Shown here in pieces: positions 1-8,140 of a DNA stretch of 25,785 nucleotides; the first letter of the stretch is position 1, and every line of letters begins with the position of its first letter. The notes below the pieces were generated by a model, which saw only the letters and a program-made list of their open reading frames with translations, had not been told where the DNA came from and did no database searches. The position numbers and the translations under genes were made by a program. The stretch is from assembly GCA_028868235.1 (NCBI GenBank), contig JAGWUW010000004.1:1-25785 (forward strand), written 5' to 3'. This stretch comes from Betaproteobacteria bacterium (GTDB lineage Bacteria > Pseudomonadota > Gammaproteobacteria > Burkholderiales > Rhodocyclaceae).

Positions 1-987
1 GCCGGCGTCATCACCATCCTCAAGCAGTGGCTGCAGGACTGGCTGCCGCAATTGCTCGGCCAGAGCGGCAATTTCGAGATCATCGTCTTTGGTATCGCCA
101 TGGTGCTGATCCTGCAGAAAGCGCGCGCCGGGCTGTGGCCGGTGATCATGCGTCTGCTGCCATCCCGGGCCATCGCTCGCGACGTACCGCAGGGCGAGGC
201 CCTGCCCAAGCGCCAGCCGAGCACCAACGGCGCCTTGCTGCTGGAGGCCAGTGAGGTCACCAAGCGTTTCGGCGGCCTGGTCGCCAATAACAACATGAGC
301 CTGACCGTGCAAGCGGGTGAAGTCATGGCCCTGATCGGCCCGAACGGCGCCGGCAAAAGCACCATGTTCAACTGCATCTCGGCGGTCAATCCGGCCACCG
401 AAGGCAAGATCGCCTTCCTTGGCGAATCGACGACTGGCCTCGCCGCCCGCGACATCGCCAAACGCGGCATGAGCCGGACCTTCCAGCACGTCCGCCTGCT
501 CGGCAACATGAGCGTGCTGGAAAACGTCGCCATCGGCGCCCACCTGCGCGGCAGCAAGGGCGCGCTGGCGGCTGCGCTGCGTCTCGATCGTGCCGAGGAA
601 AATCGCTTGCTGGCCGAAGCGGCTCGCCAGATCGAGCGCGTCGGCCTTGCCGAGCACATGTTTGATTCGGCGGGTAGCCTAGCTCTGGGCCAGCAGCGCA
701 TTGTCGAAATCGCTCGCGCCCTGGCTTCAGATCCCTGCCTGCTGCTTCTCGACGAACCGGCCGCCGGCCTGCGCTACCGCGAGAAACAGGCACTGGCCGA
801 ACTGCTGACCAAACTGCGCGCCGAGGGCATGGGCATCCTGCTCGTCGAGCACGATATGGATTTCGTCATGGGTTTGGCCGACCGCGTGGTAGTCATGGAA
901 TTCGGTGAGAAGATCGCCGAAGGTGTGCCGGAAGAAGTGCAAAAAGACTCGAAGGTTCTCGAAGCCTACCTCGGGGGAGTCGAATAA
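1..987 (+). CDS. livG: Branched-chain amino acid ABC transporter, LivM-LivG fusion (3' part)
   Basis: The reading frame is open to the left edge, so this is the 3' part of a longer gene. The first 45 or so codons read like the last membrane segment and C-terminal tail of a LivM permease (a hydrophobic stretch around IIVFGIAMVLIL, then an Arg/Lys-rich linker). After about 35 further residues a complete LivG-type ATPase begins near base 238. It has Walker A GPNGAGKS (337-360), a Q-loop region, and Walker B LLLLDEP followed by a His switch in LVEHDMD. The signature motif is degenerate, LALGQQR instead of LSGGQ or LSYGQQ, and the usual GMNP after Walker B is GLRY. The product should energise uptake of branched-chain amino acids or a similar amide or urea substrate at the inner membrane. 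Its stop shares one base with the livF start (TAATG), which implies translational coupling. A start at base 52 would split the permease tail and is unlikely. Confidence 0.88.
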   Translation, partial: AGVITILKQWLQDWLPQLLGQSGNFEIIVFGIAMVLILQKARAGLWPVIMRLLPSRAIARDVPQGEALPKRQPSTNGALLLEASEVTKRFGGLVANNNMSLTVQAGEVMALIGPNGAGKSTMFNCISAVNPATEGKIAFLGESTTGLAARDIAKRGMSRTFQHVRLLGNMSVLENVAIGAHLRGSKGALAAALRLDRAEENRLLAEAARQIERVGLAEHMFDSAGSLALGQQRIVEIARALASDPCLLLLDEPAAGLRYREKQALAELLTKLRAEGMGILLVEHDMDFVMGLADRVVVMEFGEKIAEGVPEEVQKDSKVLEAYLGGVE

Positions 988-1742
988 TGAGCATGACCCA
1001 CTTGCACGACAACGAGGTCATTCTCGACGTCAAGAACCTGCGCGTCGCCTACGGCAAGGTCGAGGCCCTGCACGAAGTCAGCCTGACCATCCGCCGCGGC
1101 GAGATCGTCACCGTCATCGGCCCTAACGGCGCCGGCAAGACTACCCTGCTCTCAGCGCTGATGGGCCTGCTGCCGTCTGACGGCGACATCGTCTACATGG
1201 GGCAGGCGCAGCGCCAGGAACGCTCGGTCGAGCATCTGGTTCGCCATGGCATGACCCTGGTGCCGGAGAAGCGCGAGCTATTCGCCGAAATGAGCGTCGA
1301 GGACAACCTGCTGCTCGGTGCCTTCGACCGCTACCGCACTGGCCATCGCGACGAGATGGAGACCATGGACGAGGTCTTCGAACTGTTCCCGCGCCTGGAA
1401 GAGCGCCGTGCCCAGTTGGCCGGCACCCTATCTGGCGGCGAACGCCAGATGCTGGCCATGGGCCGCGCCCTGATGGCCAAGCCCAAGCTGCTCATGCTGG
1501 ACGAACCCAGCCTTGGTCTGGCGCCGCTGATCATCAAGGAAATCTTCCGCACCATCTCGGCGCTGAAGGAAACGGGTGTCGCCATCCTGCTTGTCGAGCA
1601 GAATGCTCGCGCTGCGCTGCAGGTTTCCGACTACGGCTACGTGCTGGAAACCGGTGAGGTCAAGCTGGCCGGTCCAAGCAACGAACTGGCTGCCGACCCG
1701 CGCGTTATCGAAGCTTACCTCGGCCTCGGCCAGAAACACTGA
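987..1742 (+). CDS. livF: Branched-chain amino acid ABC transporter ATP-binding protein LivF
   Basis: This 251-residue ABC ATPase has the standard LivF length and motif order: Walker A GPNGAGKT (residues 45-52), the LVPEKRELF segment typical of LivF, signature LSGGERQ, Walker B LLMLDEP followed by SLGLAPL, and a His-switch-region variant in LVEQNA (Gln in place of His, usual for LivF). It pairs with the upstream LivG-type domain to form the heterodimeric motor of a branched-chain amino acid (HAAT family) importer. The ATG overlaps the preceding stop by one base; a second in-frame ATG lies two codons later. It is the last gene of the operon; a strong hairpin follows within 20 bases. The exact substrate cannot be read from the ATPase. 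Confidence 0.93.
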   Translation: MSMTHLHDNEVILDVKNLRVAYGKVEALHEVSLTIRRGEIVTVIGPNGAGKTTLLSALMGLLPSDGDIVYMGQAQRQERSVEHLVRHGMTLVPEKRELFAEMSVEDNLLLGAFDRYRTGHRDEMETMDEVFELFPRLEERRAQLAGTLSGGERQMLAMGRALMAKPKLLMLDEPSLGLAPLIIKEIFRTISALKETGVAILLVEQNARAALQVSDYGYVLETGEVKLAGPSNELAADPRVIEAYLGLGQKH

Positions 1743-1761
1743 CGGAGCGACGCAGAAAAAG

Positions 1762-1786
1762 GAAAGGCCCGCTTGGCGGGCCTTTC
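1762..1786. terminator. Intrinsic terminator between convergent genes
   Basis: An 11-bp perfect stem (GAAAGGCCCGC with GCGGGCCTTTC) closes a three-base loop between livF and the minus-strand gene ending at 1807. Read on the minus strand, the stem is followed by CCTTTTTC, so its U-tract best serves the DUF6600 gene. On the plus strand the 3' side lacks a clean U-run, but the hairpin can still help end the liv transcript. It is probably bidirectional. Confidence 0.8.
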
Positions 1787-1806
1787 GGCATTCAGAACGG
1801 TGAGTC

Positions 1807-3933
1807 TCAGCGCGGTCCGCGTTCGTCGTCATGCCGATGTTGCTCGTTCCCCCCTTGCGGAGCCGGTTGCGGGCGTGGTGGCTCGGCTCGTGGTTGCGGG
1901 GGCTGCTGGGAGGGCATGCGGACTTCCGGCGCTGGCCGCGGCACTTCCCGTTGCGGTGGGGGCATCACCGGGGCTGACGGCTGGACTTGCCTTTCCATGC
2001 GTGGCATGTCACGGGGTACCTCTCTTGGCATTTCCCTACGCTGTTCACGTTCCTGCATCTGGAGTGAGGGCTGCGGACGTTCATCGCGGCGTATCTCGGG
2101 AGCCGGCATTTCACGACGTGTCGGGTTGGGGGATGGCGTAGCCTCCTGTGGTCGAGGCATGTCGCGCATCTCCCGGCGCTGTTCGCGCTCCTGCGGGGCT
2201 TGAAGAGGCAGCGCTCGCTCCTCGCGGCGCATGTCCGGTGAGTTCGTCCCGACACCCGGACGGGTATCTTGTTGCCGGCGGAAGAATTCGCGGCGCGATT
2301 CGCTGGCTGTATCCCGGTTTGCATCCGGTGTGGCGGGACGCATGGGCTGTGTGGGGACAGCAGAATCGAGCGGACGCGCGCCGTTACGTGAGTCCGGGAA
2401 GATTGTTTCTGGCTGCCGGCGAGGCTGTTCAAGGGGGCTGCGACCAGACCCAGGATTCGGCATTTCCTGACGCGGCGCGGCCTGCCCCTCCATAGGCCGC
2501 CGAATCTCAGGGCGGTTGCCGCCAGCGTCGAGCGGTGACTGGCGGAATTGCGGCCGTTCGTTGTCCCGGGGCATTGTTTCAGATCGGTATGGCCCACGCT
2601 CCGGTGTCCCACTGCGTGAGAGGCCGTCGTGCGGACGCAGAGCTGCTGGCGTCGGTGCTAGCCATTGACTGCTTGGTGCTTGCCTGGCTTGGGGGGCGCG
2701 GCTGAGATCCTGGCGGTCGGGACGGCGCAGTTCACTGCTTGAAATCAAACGTCCTTCCCGCACGTGGCTACTCGGTACGATCGTAACGGCCTGCGGCATC
2801 GCGTGGTACGCATAGGCAGGTGGGGCCCCGCGCACGACCCGGTCGATGATGGTCACATTGCTGACTTGGGTGACGTTGATTTGCCGCACGTAATTCGGGC
2901 TGTAGCGATAAGCTGGCACATAAACTTCGCGAGGGGCGAGCGGGAACCAGCCGACGGCGGGGGCTGTGCCAAAACTGAAGCTGACGCTCCAGCCGGGGTC
3001 ACCGACCCATCCGACCAATGCCGGTGCATAGACGGGGCGTGACACAAGGCGGCCCGGCACCCAGCCCCAACGTCCGGCAATCATCACCCAGCGGCCGTAA
3101 TGGAAGGGGGCGAATCCCCATGGCGCCTGGTCGACCCAGGTCCAGCCCCACGGTGCGACCCAGGCCCAGCGACCAAAGCGGTAGGGGGCCCAATCATCAG
3201 CCACGGTACGCGGATACCAGACCGTGCCGTAATCGCTGGTGTTGCGCCAGTCGCCGTAGGCATCGAGATCCTGATAGCCGGTCATGTATGGAGATACGTA
3301 GCGGCGGGCCGGGCCGGCCAGCGAAGCATTTTCGCGATTGGCGACCCATTGATCGAAGGCATCGTAGCCCCGGGCGGCATCGAGCTGTTCACGGCCATCA
3401 CTGGTGAGGATCGCCATCTGGCCGGCCGCCACGGGGACGATGCGCTGGCCGTTATCGAAAGTGGCTCGACCGGCCTGGACCACCAATTCGCTGCGCTCGG
3501 CATAGACGTTGAGACGATAGCGACCCGGAGTCAGGAAGCGTACCGTGCCATCGGGTGTCGTTACCTGCGTATCATAGGTCTGGTCACGGTCAAGTACGCT
3601 GATGACCAAGCTGCCGCCATTCAGGTGGGCGTCGACCTGGCGGTCATCGACTAGCGGAAACTCAACCTGGCTGTCGCCACCTAAGCGGTAGGCCGTCGAG
3701 CCTATCCATACCTCGGCTCGCCCATGACGGCCGCTTTCGAGAATGGCTCCGCTGCTCACCGGCCAGTTGAGCGTCGCGGGTCCGCCTTCATCGCGACGGT
3801 CAACCCGGAAGCCGACTTCGCCGTCGAGATAGGACACCCGTCCAACACGGCTAGGGGGATCGATCTGGGCCAAGGCAGGCAAGGCGACAAGTAGAATGGC
3901 AGCAAGGAAAATTCGGTGCAGGAATTTGAGCAT
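1807..3933 (-). CDS. Exported FecR-domain/DUF6600 protein with Pro/Arg/Gln-rich tail
   Basis: This 708-residue protein begins with a signal peptide (residues 1-22, cleavage likely after ALA). I chose the ATG at 3933 because it heads the signal peptide and is preceded by GGGAG; the longer frame from 3990 adds an unlikely 19 residues. Residues about 28-180 form a FecR-like beta domain (VGRVSYLDGEVGFRV, later GQMAILTSDG). Residues about 213-300 carry the DUF6600 signature: an aspartate-rich opening YGDWRNTSDYGTVWYP, then many Trp and Gly residues (WAWVAPWGWTW, RWGWVPGR). From about residue 430 to the end the chain is low-complexity, rich in Pro, Arg, Gln, Glu and Met, with repeated EREQRREM-type units. 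It is probably periplasmic or envelope-attached; the family has no settled function. It stands alone on its strand. Confidence 0.85.
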   Translation of the reverse strand: MLKFLHRIFLAAILLVALPALAQIDPPSRVGRVSYLDGEVGFRVDRRDEGGPATLNWPVSSGAILESGRHGRAEVWIGSTAYRLGGDSQVEFPLVDDRQVDAHLNGGSLVISVLDRDQTYDTQVTTPDGTVRFLTPGRYRLNVYAERSELVVQAGRATFDNGQRIVPVAAGQMAILTSDGREQLDAARGYDAFDQWVANRENASLAGPARRYVSPYMTGYQDLDAYGDWRNTSDYGTVWYPRTVADDWAPYRFGRWAWVAPWGWTWVDQAPWGFAPFHYGRWVMIAGRWGWVPGRLVSRPVYAPALVGWVGDPGWSVSFSFGTAPAVGWFPLAPREVYVPAYRYSPNYVRQINVTQVSNVTIIDRVVRGAPPAYAYHAMPQAVTIVPSSHVREGRLISSSELRRPDRQDLSRAPQARQAPSSQWLAPTPAALRPHDGLSRSGTPERGPYRSETMPRDNERPQFRQSPLDAGGNRPEIRRPMEGQAAPRQEMPNPGSGRSPLEQPRRQPETIFPDSRNGARPLDSAVPTQPMRPATPDANRDTASESRREFFRRQQDTRPGVGTNSPDMRREERALPLQAPQEREQRREMRDMPRPQEATPSPNPTRREMPAPEIRRDERPQPSLQMQEREQRREMPREVPRDMPRMERQVQPSAPVMPPPQREVPRPAPEVRMPSQQPPQPRAEPPRPQPAPQGGNEQHRHDDERGPR

Positions 3934-3973
3934 CTCGGACTCCCGGAAATGGGGCGGGCCTGCACTATAGGCA

Positions 3974-4003
3974 GGCCGATAAACAATCAACGCGGCAGCG
4001 CAT
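3974..4003 (-). promoter_or_regulatory. Weak candidate promoter for the DUF6600 gene
   Basis: On the minus strand upstream of 3933 a TTGATT hexamer and a TATAGT hexamer lie about 15 bases apart. The spacing is short of the 17-base optimum. I report it as the only sigma70-like pair seen in this gap. Confidence 0.3.
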
Positions 4004-4067
4004 TAAAAGGATGAACGGCTGGGCGGTGAAATGGTTTCAAAATGTTGCGGCCCAGGTTGCGTAAGCT

Positions 4068-5780
4068 TCAGGTGTTGTCGGTGGCGATACCGTATTTCTT
4101 TGCCACCGTCATGTACAAGTGTCGAGCCGAGGCCACTTTGGCACTCTTGCGATCCTTGCGTTGGGCGCGTTGCAGATAACCGAGCGCCCGCGCGGCCAGG
4201 TCGTTGTCCCACCCTTTTTGGTCCATCAGGGTATAGATAGCCTTGGCCGCGTTGACGAGAAATTGCAAGTTGGGCACTTGCTCGGCAGCCTGGATCAGGA
4301 GTTGGACGGCACCGAGCAGATCGCCGCTACGCGCGGCCATGACACCACGGTTGTTCAGTTCGACAATTTCCTTGCCTACCTCGTCGAGGATCGCTTTGCC
4401 GGCATCTGCCCGCCCGGTCCGCTCGAACACCTGGGTGATATGGCCGATCAGATGCGGGTCCTCGTGATTCTCGGCCGCCACTTGGCGCATGATGCGGGCG
4501 CCCTCGCCCTCCTTGCCGGTAGCGTAGCAGGCATGGGCCAGATCGACGGCCAGGCGTTGCGAAAGATGCTTGCCCTTTTCCGTCGCCTCGGCTGCGGCCT
4601 GGCGCTGCAGTTCCAAGGCTTGATCGACCAGGTTCTGCGCCTTATCTTCGGCGCCTTCGGCGTGCAGACAGAGGCTTTCGGTGACCAGGGCGGCCAGTTC
4701 CGCCTGCTTGTCCCCGCGCCATTCGCGCTTCATTTCTGCAGCAATCTTGCGCGAGCCTTCGATCTGGCCACGCTCGACCAGCACGCGGGAGAGGTTGGCG
4801 AAATCGTCCACCGTGCGCAGGCTGGATCCCTTGCTGCGCTCGATGACCTTGCCGTAGGCCTTTTCGGCGGTCAGCATATCGTTGTTGCGTACCGCCACGT
4901 CGCCGACCATGCGCTGGCGCAGGGTATTGTGCGGTGAGGCGTCGGCTGCTCGCTGGAGGGCGCGCTGCGCATCTTCCAAGCGCCCTTGTGCTTCATGCAC
5001 CGAAGCCAGAAAATCATAAGCCGACAGGAAATCCGGTGCTTCCTGGATGACCTGTTCGGCGAGCTGTTCGGCCTCGTCGAGTGCGTCCCGGTCGCGTAGT
5101 GCCATGGCCAGACCCATCTTGGCCCACGGTACGACACGCCCTTCCAGCACGCGACGGAAGACCTCCTCGGCCTCGCGCGTCTTGCCCAGTTGGTGCAGCA
5201 GTTCCCCCTTGAAGCGCAGGGCATCGTACATGTATGAGGGTTGTTGCTGGATAACCCGATCGCAGGCAGCGATGGCCTCCTGCAGAGCTCCGCGTTCGAT
5301 CTGCTCGTAAATCCGGTGCAGGATGTGTTTCTTGTAGATGACCTTGACCAGACGGCTTTGCAATTGGTCGGCGGTAAAAGGTTTGATCAGATAATCGTCC
5401 GGCGCCAGTTCGGCCAGCGCCACGACATTGGTGTAGCTGCGCTCACTGGTGATGATCATGTACACCGTCGATAGCGGAATCAGGTGGGCGTGGCGTAATT
5501 CTTCGAGCAACTGCTGGCCGTCGCGGCCATCGTCGAGAACGAAATCGGACAGGATGATGTCGAAGCGGTTGCCCTTGACCTGGCGGATCACCTCGGCCGA
5601 ATTGCCTGCCCCATGCACGGCCGTTACCCCGAGTGCCCCAAGCATCAGGCGAAGCGAATCGCGCGCCGGCGGATGACGGTCGACAATCAGGACGCGCTTC
5701 TTGGTCAGCGATTGCTGCAGAACGAGCAGCATCTCCTCGCTGTCGAGCGCGCCGACCCCCTTGGCTGGAGTGGTGTTCAT
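4068..5780 (-). CDS. Response-regulator receiver fused to a TPR-repeat domain
   Basis: This 570-residue cytoplasmic protein has an N-terminal CheY-like receiver (about residues 28-148) and a long helical TPR region (about 155-560) with repeating alanine/leucine-rich 34-residue units. In the receiver the phosphoacceptor is D79 (LSDFVLDD), the switch residues are T111/S112, and the conserved Lys-Pro pair is K133-P134. The usual second acidic residue of the Mg2+-binding pair is replaced: the motif reads IVDRHP, so D34 is followed by R35. There is no DNA-binding output domain, so it probably acts by protein-protein contact through the TPRs, as in the TPR-type response regulators of many betaproteobacteria. 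The ATG at 5780 gives a complete receiver, though its Shine-Dalgarno is poor. No histidine kinase is adjacent, and the partner cannot be inferred. Confidence 0.87.
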   Translation of the reverse strand: MNTTPAKGVGALDSEEMLLVLQQSLTKKRVLIVDRHPPARDSLRLMLGALGVTAVHGAGNSAEVIRQVKGNRFDIILSDFVLDDGRDGQQLLEELRHAHLIPLSTVYMIITSERSYTNVVALAELAPDDYLIKPFTADQLQSRLVKVIYKKHILHRIYEQIERGALQEAIAACDRVIQQQPSYMYDALRFKGELLHQLGKTREAEEVFRRVLEGRVVPWAKMGLAMALRDRDALDEAEQLAEQVIQEAPDFLSAYDFLASVHEAQGRLEDAQRALQRAADASPHNTLRQRMVGDVAVRNNDMLTAEKAYGKVIERSKGSSLRTVDDFANLSRVLVERGQIEGSRKIAAEMKREWRGDKQAELAALVTESLCLHAEGAEDKAQNLVDQALELQRQAAAEATEKGKHLSQRLAVDLAHACYATGKEGEGARIMRQVAAENHEDPHLIGHITQVFERTGRADAGKAILDEVGKEIVELNNRGVMAARSGDLLGAVQLLIQAAEQVPNLQFLVNAAKAIYTLMDQKGWDNDLAARALGYLQRAQRKDRKSAKVASARHLYMTVAKKYGIATDNT

Positions 5781-5914
5781 GCTGGCAAATTACTTGAGTT
5801 CGCCTGACGGGGCAAGCCATTCGGCATGTCCGTACCAGCGGATACTGCCCGGCATCGGCCTAAAATCCGGCTGTCGGCCGGTATGGAAGTTGGCCTGAGC
5901 GGCACATTTCCGGC

Positions 5915-7534
5915 TTATGGGGCTGGCTGACTAAAGCCCTGCCGGCGATCCCAGTCGACGTAGAACAGGCGCGTCTGTTCGGCGGAAAAGGCGAAGCGCC
6001 GTTGACCACCACTGGCGACGACGCTTTCGCCGGCCGAGAAATCGAGTTCCGGTTCACGGCCTGTCCGGTTGTTGACGATCAGTGGTAGGCCGGTTTCGGC
6101 GCTACGTCGTTCCCAGGCCTCGCCAGGTCCCATGCCTTCGACTGGCGGCCAGGCAGAGGGGGCGAGCAGGATGGCGGCCCCCTGCTCGCGGAGGCGGGCT
6201 GCCGGTTCAGGCCAGTAGGTATCGGCGCAGATCAGCACTCCGACGGGAATCCCATCGATGACGAAGGGGGAGCTACCTGCGCCTGCCGTGGACCAGCTTT
6301 CGACGCTGCCGATCGGGCGCTGCTTCCGGTAGGTGCCGCGTAGGGAGCCGTCCCGGTCAATAACGGCGACGCTATTGTGCAGCTTATCGCTTTGGGCATC
6401 GCGCTCGGCAAAGCCGATAAAGAGCGCCACGTGGTTGTCGCGAGCGATGGCCGACAGCTTGCTTATCCAGGCATCGGGATAAGGCGCAATCCAGTTGGTG
6501 CCGATGCGCTTGGCGAAGTTGTAGCCAGTTTCGGCCAGCTCGGGGGTAACAATCCAGTCGGCGCCTTGTCCGACGGCCTCGCGGATGCCGGCCTCGATGC
6601 GGCTGCGGTTACCGGCGATGTCGCCGGGCACCGCATCCAGGTGCAGGAGGGCGAAGCGCAGTGCGTCCGGTGCTTTGGGCGGAGTTCTGGTGGTGGTCAG
6701 AAAACGCTGGCTGCCGGGCAGGAAGAGTCCGTTTTGCTTGCCCAAGGCTGCGATCACCGCTTCATAGCTGCTCTTGCCGATAAGTTCCCCGATCCGGCTG
6801 TGACCGCCAGTATAGCTAGCCTGCGTGCCCTGCGTGCCGGAAACGACAATGATGCTGTCCGTACCGGTTCCTGTCGCCTGCACGCTCGGTGTGTAGGTGC
6901 TGGGGACATTGAGATCCTGCAGGGCGGCCGTCTTGCCCTCGGTGACGGTGATCAGGGCACGGGCCAGTGCGGCATCGGTGAGCCGAATATTGGTTAGCAC
7001 CAAGATGTTGATGGTGCCAGCCGGTTCGTGACCCTCGATGTAAGTGCCGGCATCGACGCCGGTCCGGATGGCGTTGGACTTGGTGCCGGCGGTGGCTAGC
7101 ACGGTGACGGTGAGCGGGCCGTGGTGCCGGGTGACTATCGCCAGATTGTCCATGTCGGCTGCGGTGGCCATGTGGGCGACAGCTGATTTATCGAGTTGGA
7201 GCTGTCGGGCGGTCTCGGTGTGCACGTATTCGCCATAGGCCTTGCCGCTGCGGCCATCTCGCCCCATGAATTCGATGCCCAGCTTGTACCAGAGTTGCGG
7301 GTGGCTGGCGTGGTTCAACGCGGCGCGGGCATCGAGCAGGCCATCGGAGGTCGACAGCGTGCGCCGTGCCTCGGGGAAGCGGACAACCAGCCGTTTTTCC
7401 CAGTAGCCATCTCGTTCGCTGCGCAAAATCTGCACTTCGGCCCCGACATCGGCCGGGATGTCGATATCCTCCGCCCGCGCGACAGCCGACAGGAAAAGCA
7501 GGCTGCACAGCGCGAGGCGGCTGAAGGCGTTCAT
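5915..7534 (-). CDS. Exported CbiZ (adenosylcobinamide amidohydrolase)-nitrilase fusion
   Basis: This 539-residue protein starts with a Sec-type signal peptide (residues 1-21, ending AVARA). Residues about 100-270 match the CbiZ family: NAIRTG near 154-159, a hydrophobic strand, then TGTGTDSIIVVSG (221-233) and a HSRIGELIG motif (245-253). CbiZ hydrolyses adenosylcobinamide to adenosylcobyric acid and aminopropanol in corrinoid salvage. Residues about 290-535 are a carbon-nitrogen hydrolase (nitrilase) domain with the full catalytic triad: E332 (TPELAETG), K404 (TYRKQRPIG) and C436 (VLICADTYWPEP). The ATG is 10 bases downstream of the cobO stop, so the gene is the distal member of the riboswitch-led btuB operon. 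The context supports a corrinoid role for the whole protein. What the nitrilase half cleaves is unknown; corrinoid side-chain amides or the released fragment are guesses. Confidence 0.83.
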   Translation of the reverse strand: MNAFSRLALCSLLFLSAVARAEDIDIPADVGAEVQILRSERDGYWEKRLVVRFPEARRTLSTSDGLLDARAALNHASHPQLWYKLGIEFMGRDGRSGKAYGEYVHTETARQLQLDKSAVAHMATAADMDNLAIVTRHHGPLTVTVLATAGTKSNAIRTGVDAGTYIEGHEPAGTINILVLTNIRLTDAALARALITVTEGKTAALQDLNVPSTYTPSVQATGTGTDSIIVVSGTQGTQASYTGGHSRIGELIGKSSYEAVIAALGKQNGLFLPGSQRFLTTTRTPPKAPDALRFALLHLDAVPGDIAGNRSRIEAGIREAVGQGADWIVTPELAETGYNFAKRIGTNWIAPYPDAWISKLSAIARDNHVALFIGFAERDAQSDKLHNSVAVIDRDGSLRGTYRKQRPIGSVESWSTAGAGSSPFVIDGIPVGVLICADTYWPEPAARLREQGAAILLAPSAWPPVEGMGPGEAWERRSAETGLPLIVNNRTGREPELDFSAGESVVASGGQRRFAFSAEQTRLFYVDWDRRQGFSQPAP

Positions 7535-7544
7535 CTACCCGTGC

Positions 7545-8135
7545 TCAGAATTCGAGGCCGGGCATGGCCTTGATACCACTCTGGAAGGCATGTTTTTCCA
7601 TGCCGATGTCACTCACCGTATCGGCCGTATCGCGCAGGGTTTGCGGCGCGGCACGACCGGTGATGATGACGTGCTGCATATGCGGTCGGGAAAGCAGCTT
7701 GGCGATGACGGCATCAAGGTCGAGCCAGCCGTACTTGAAGGCATAGGTCATTTCGTCGAGCACGACGAGACCGATGTCCGGATCGTTCAAATGGCCGCAA
7801 GCGACCTCCCAGGCAGCCTGCGCAGCCTTGGCGTCGCGTTCTTTGTCCTGGGTTTCCCAGGTGAAGCCTTCGCCACCAACGTGCCAGGCGACGTTTGTCT
7901 GCTGGCGGAAGAAGGCCTCCTCGCCGGTGTCCGAGCGGCCTTTGACGAACTGGACGACGCCGACCTTCAGGCCATGCCCCAAAGCCCGGGCAACGACCCC
8001 GAAAGCAGCGCTCGACTTACCCTTGCCGTTGCCGGTGTTGATCACCAGCACGCCACGCTCTTCCTGTGAGGCGGCGATCTTGCTGTCGACAACAGCTTTT
8101 TTCTTCTGCATGCGTTGTTCGTGAGTAACGGTCAT
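7545..8135 (-). CDS. cobO: Cob(I)yrinic acid a,c-diamide adenosyltransferase
   Basis: The 196-residue product matches CobO/BtuR in length and motifs. It has a Lys-rich N-terminus, a P-loop of the unusual CobA type (GNGKGKSS, residues 35-42), then ALGHGLKVGVVQFVKG, a GEGFTWETQD segment and a Walker B-like VVLDEMTYAFKYGWLD. The enzyme transfers the adenosyl group of ATP to cob(I)alamin or precursors in the cytoplasm, making the coenzyme form. I chose the ATG at 8135 because the protein then starts like the family; the frame extends upstream to 8291 only as a shadow of btuD. It begins 5 bases after the btuD stop, and its weak Shine-Dalgarno (GGAA) lies in the end of btuD. The chain continues to the expected C-terminus ending in GLEF. 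Confidence 0.95.
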   Translation of the reverse strand: MTVTHEQRMQKKKAVVDSKIAASQEERGVLVINTGNGKGKSSAAFGVVARALGHGLKVGVVQFVKGRSDTGEEAFFRQQTNVAWHVGGEGFTWETQDKERDAKAAQAAWEVACGHLNDPDIGLVVLDEMTYAFKYGWLDLDAVIAKLLSRPHMQHVIITGRAAPQTLRDTADTVSDIGMEKHAFQSGIKAMPGLEF

Positions 8136-8140
8136 TTTTT

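Noticed and set aside
2148..3654. Several plus-strand open frames opposite the DUF6600 gene
   Set aside because: They lie antisense to a well-supported gene, have Arg/Pro/Gly-heavy shadow composition, no ribosome sites and no recognisable motifs.
4119..4937. A 272-codon plus-strand frame opposite the receiver-TPR gene
   Set aside because: It is the complement of TPR codons in a GC-rich gene, with no domain or start signal.
5781..5914. Possible small gene or RNA between the receiver-TPR gene and the CbiZ-nitrilase gene
   Set aside because: The 134 bases hold only short GC-rich inverted fragments around CGGCTGTCGGCCGG and no convincing promoter, start or terminator.
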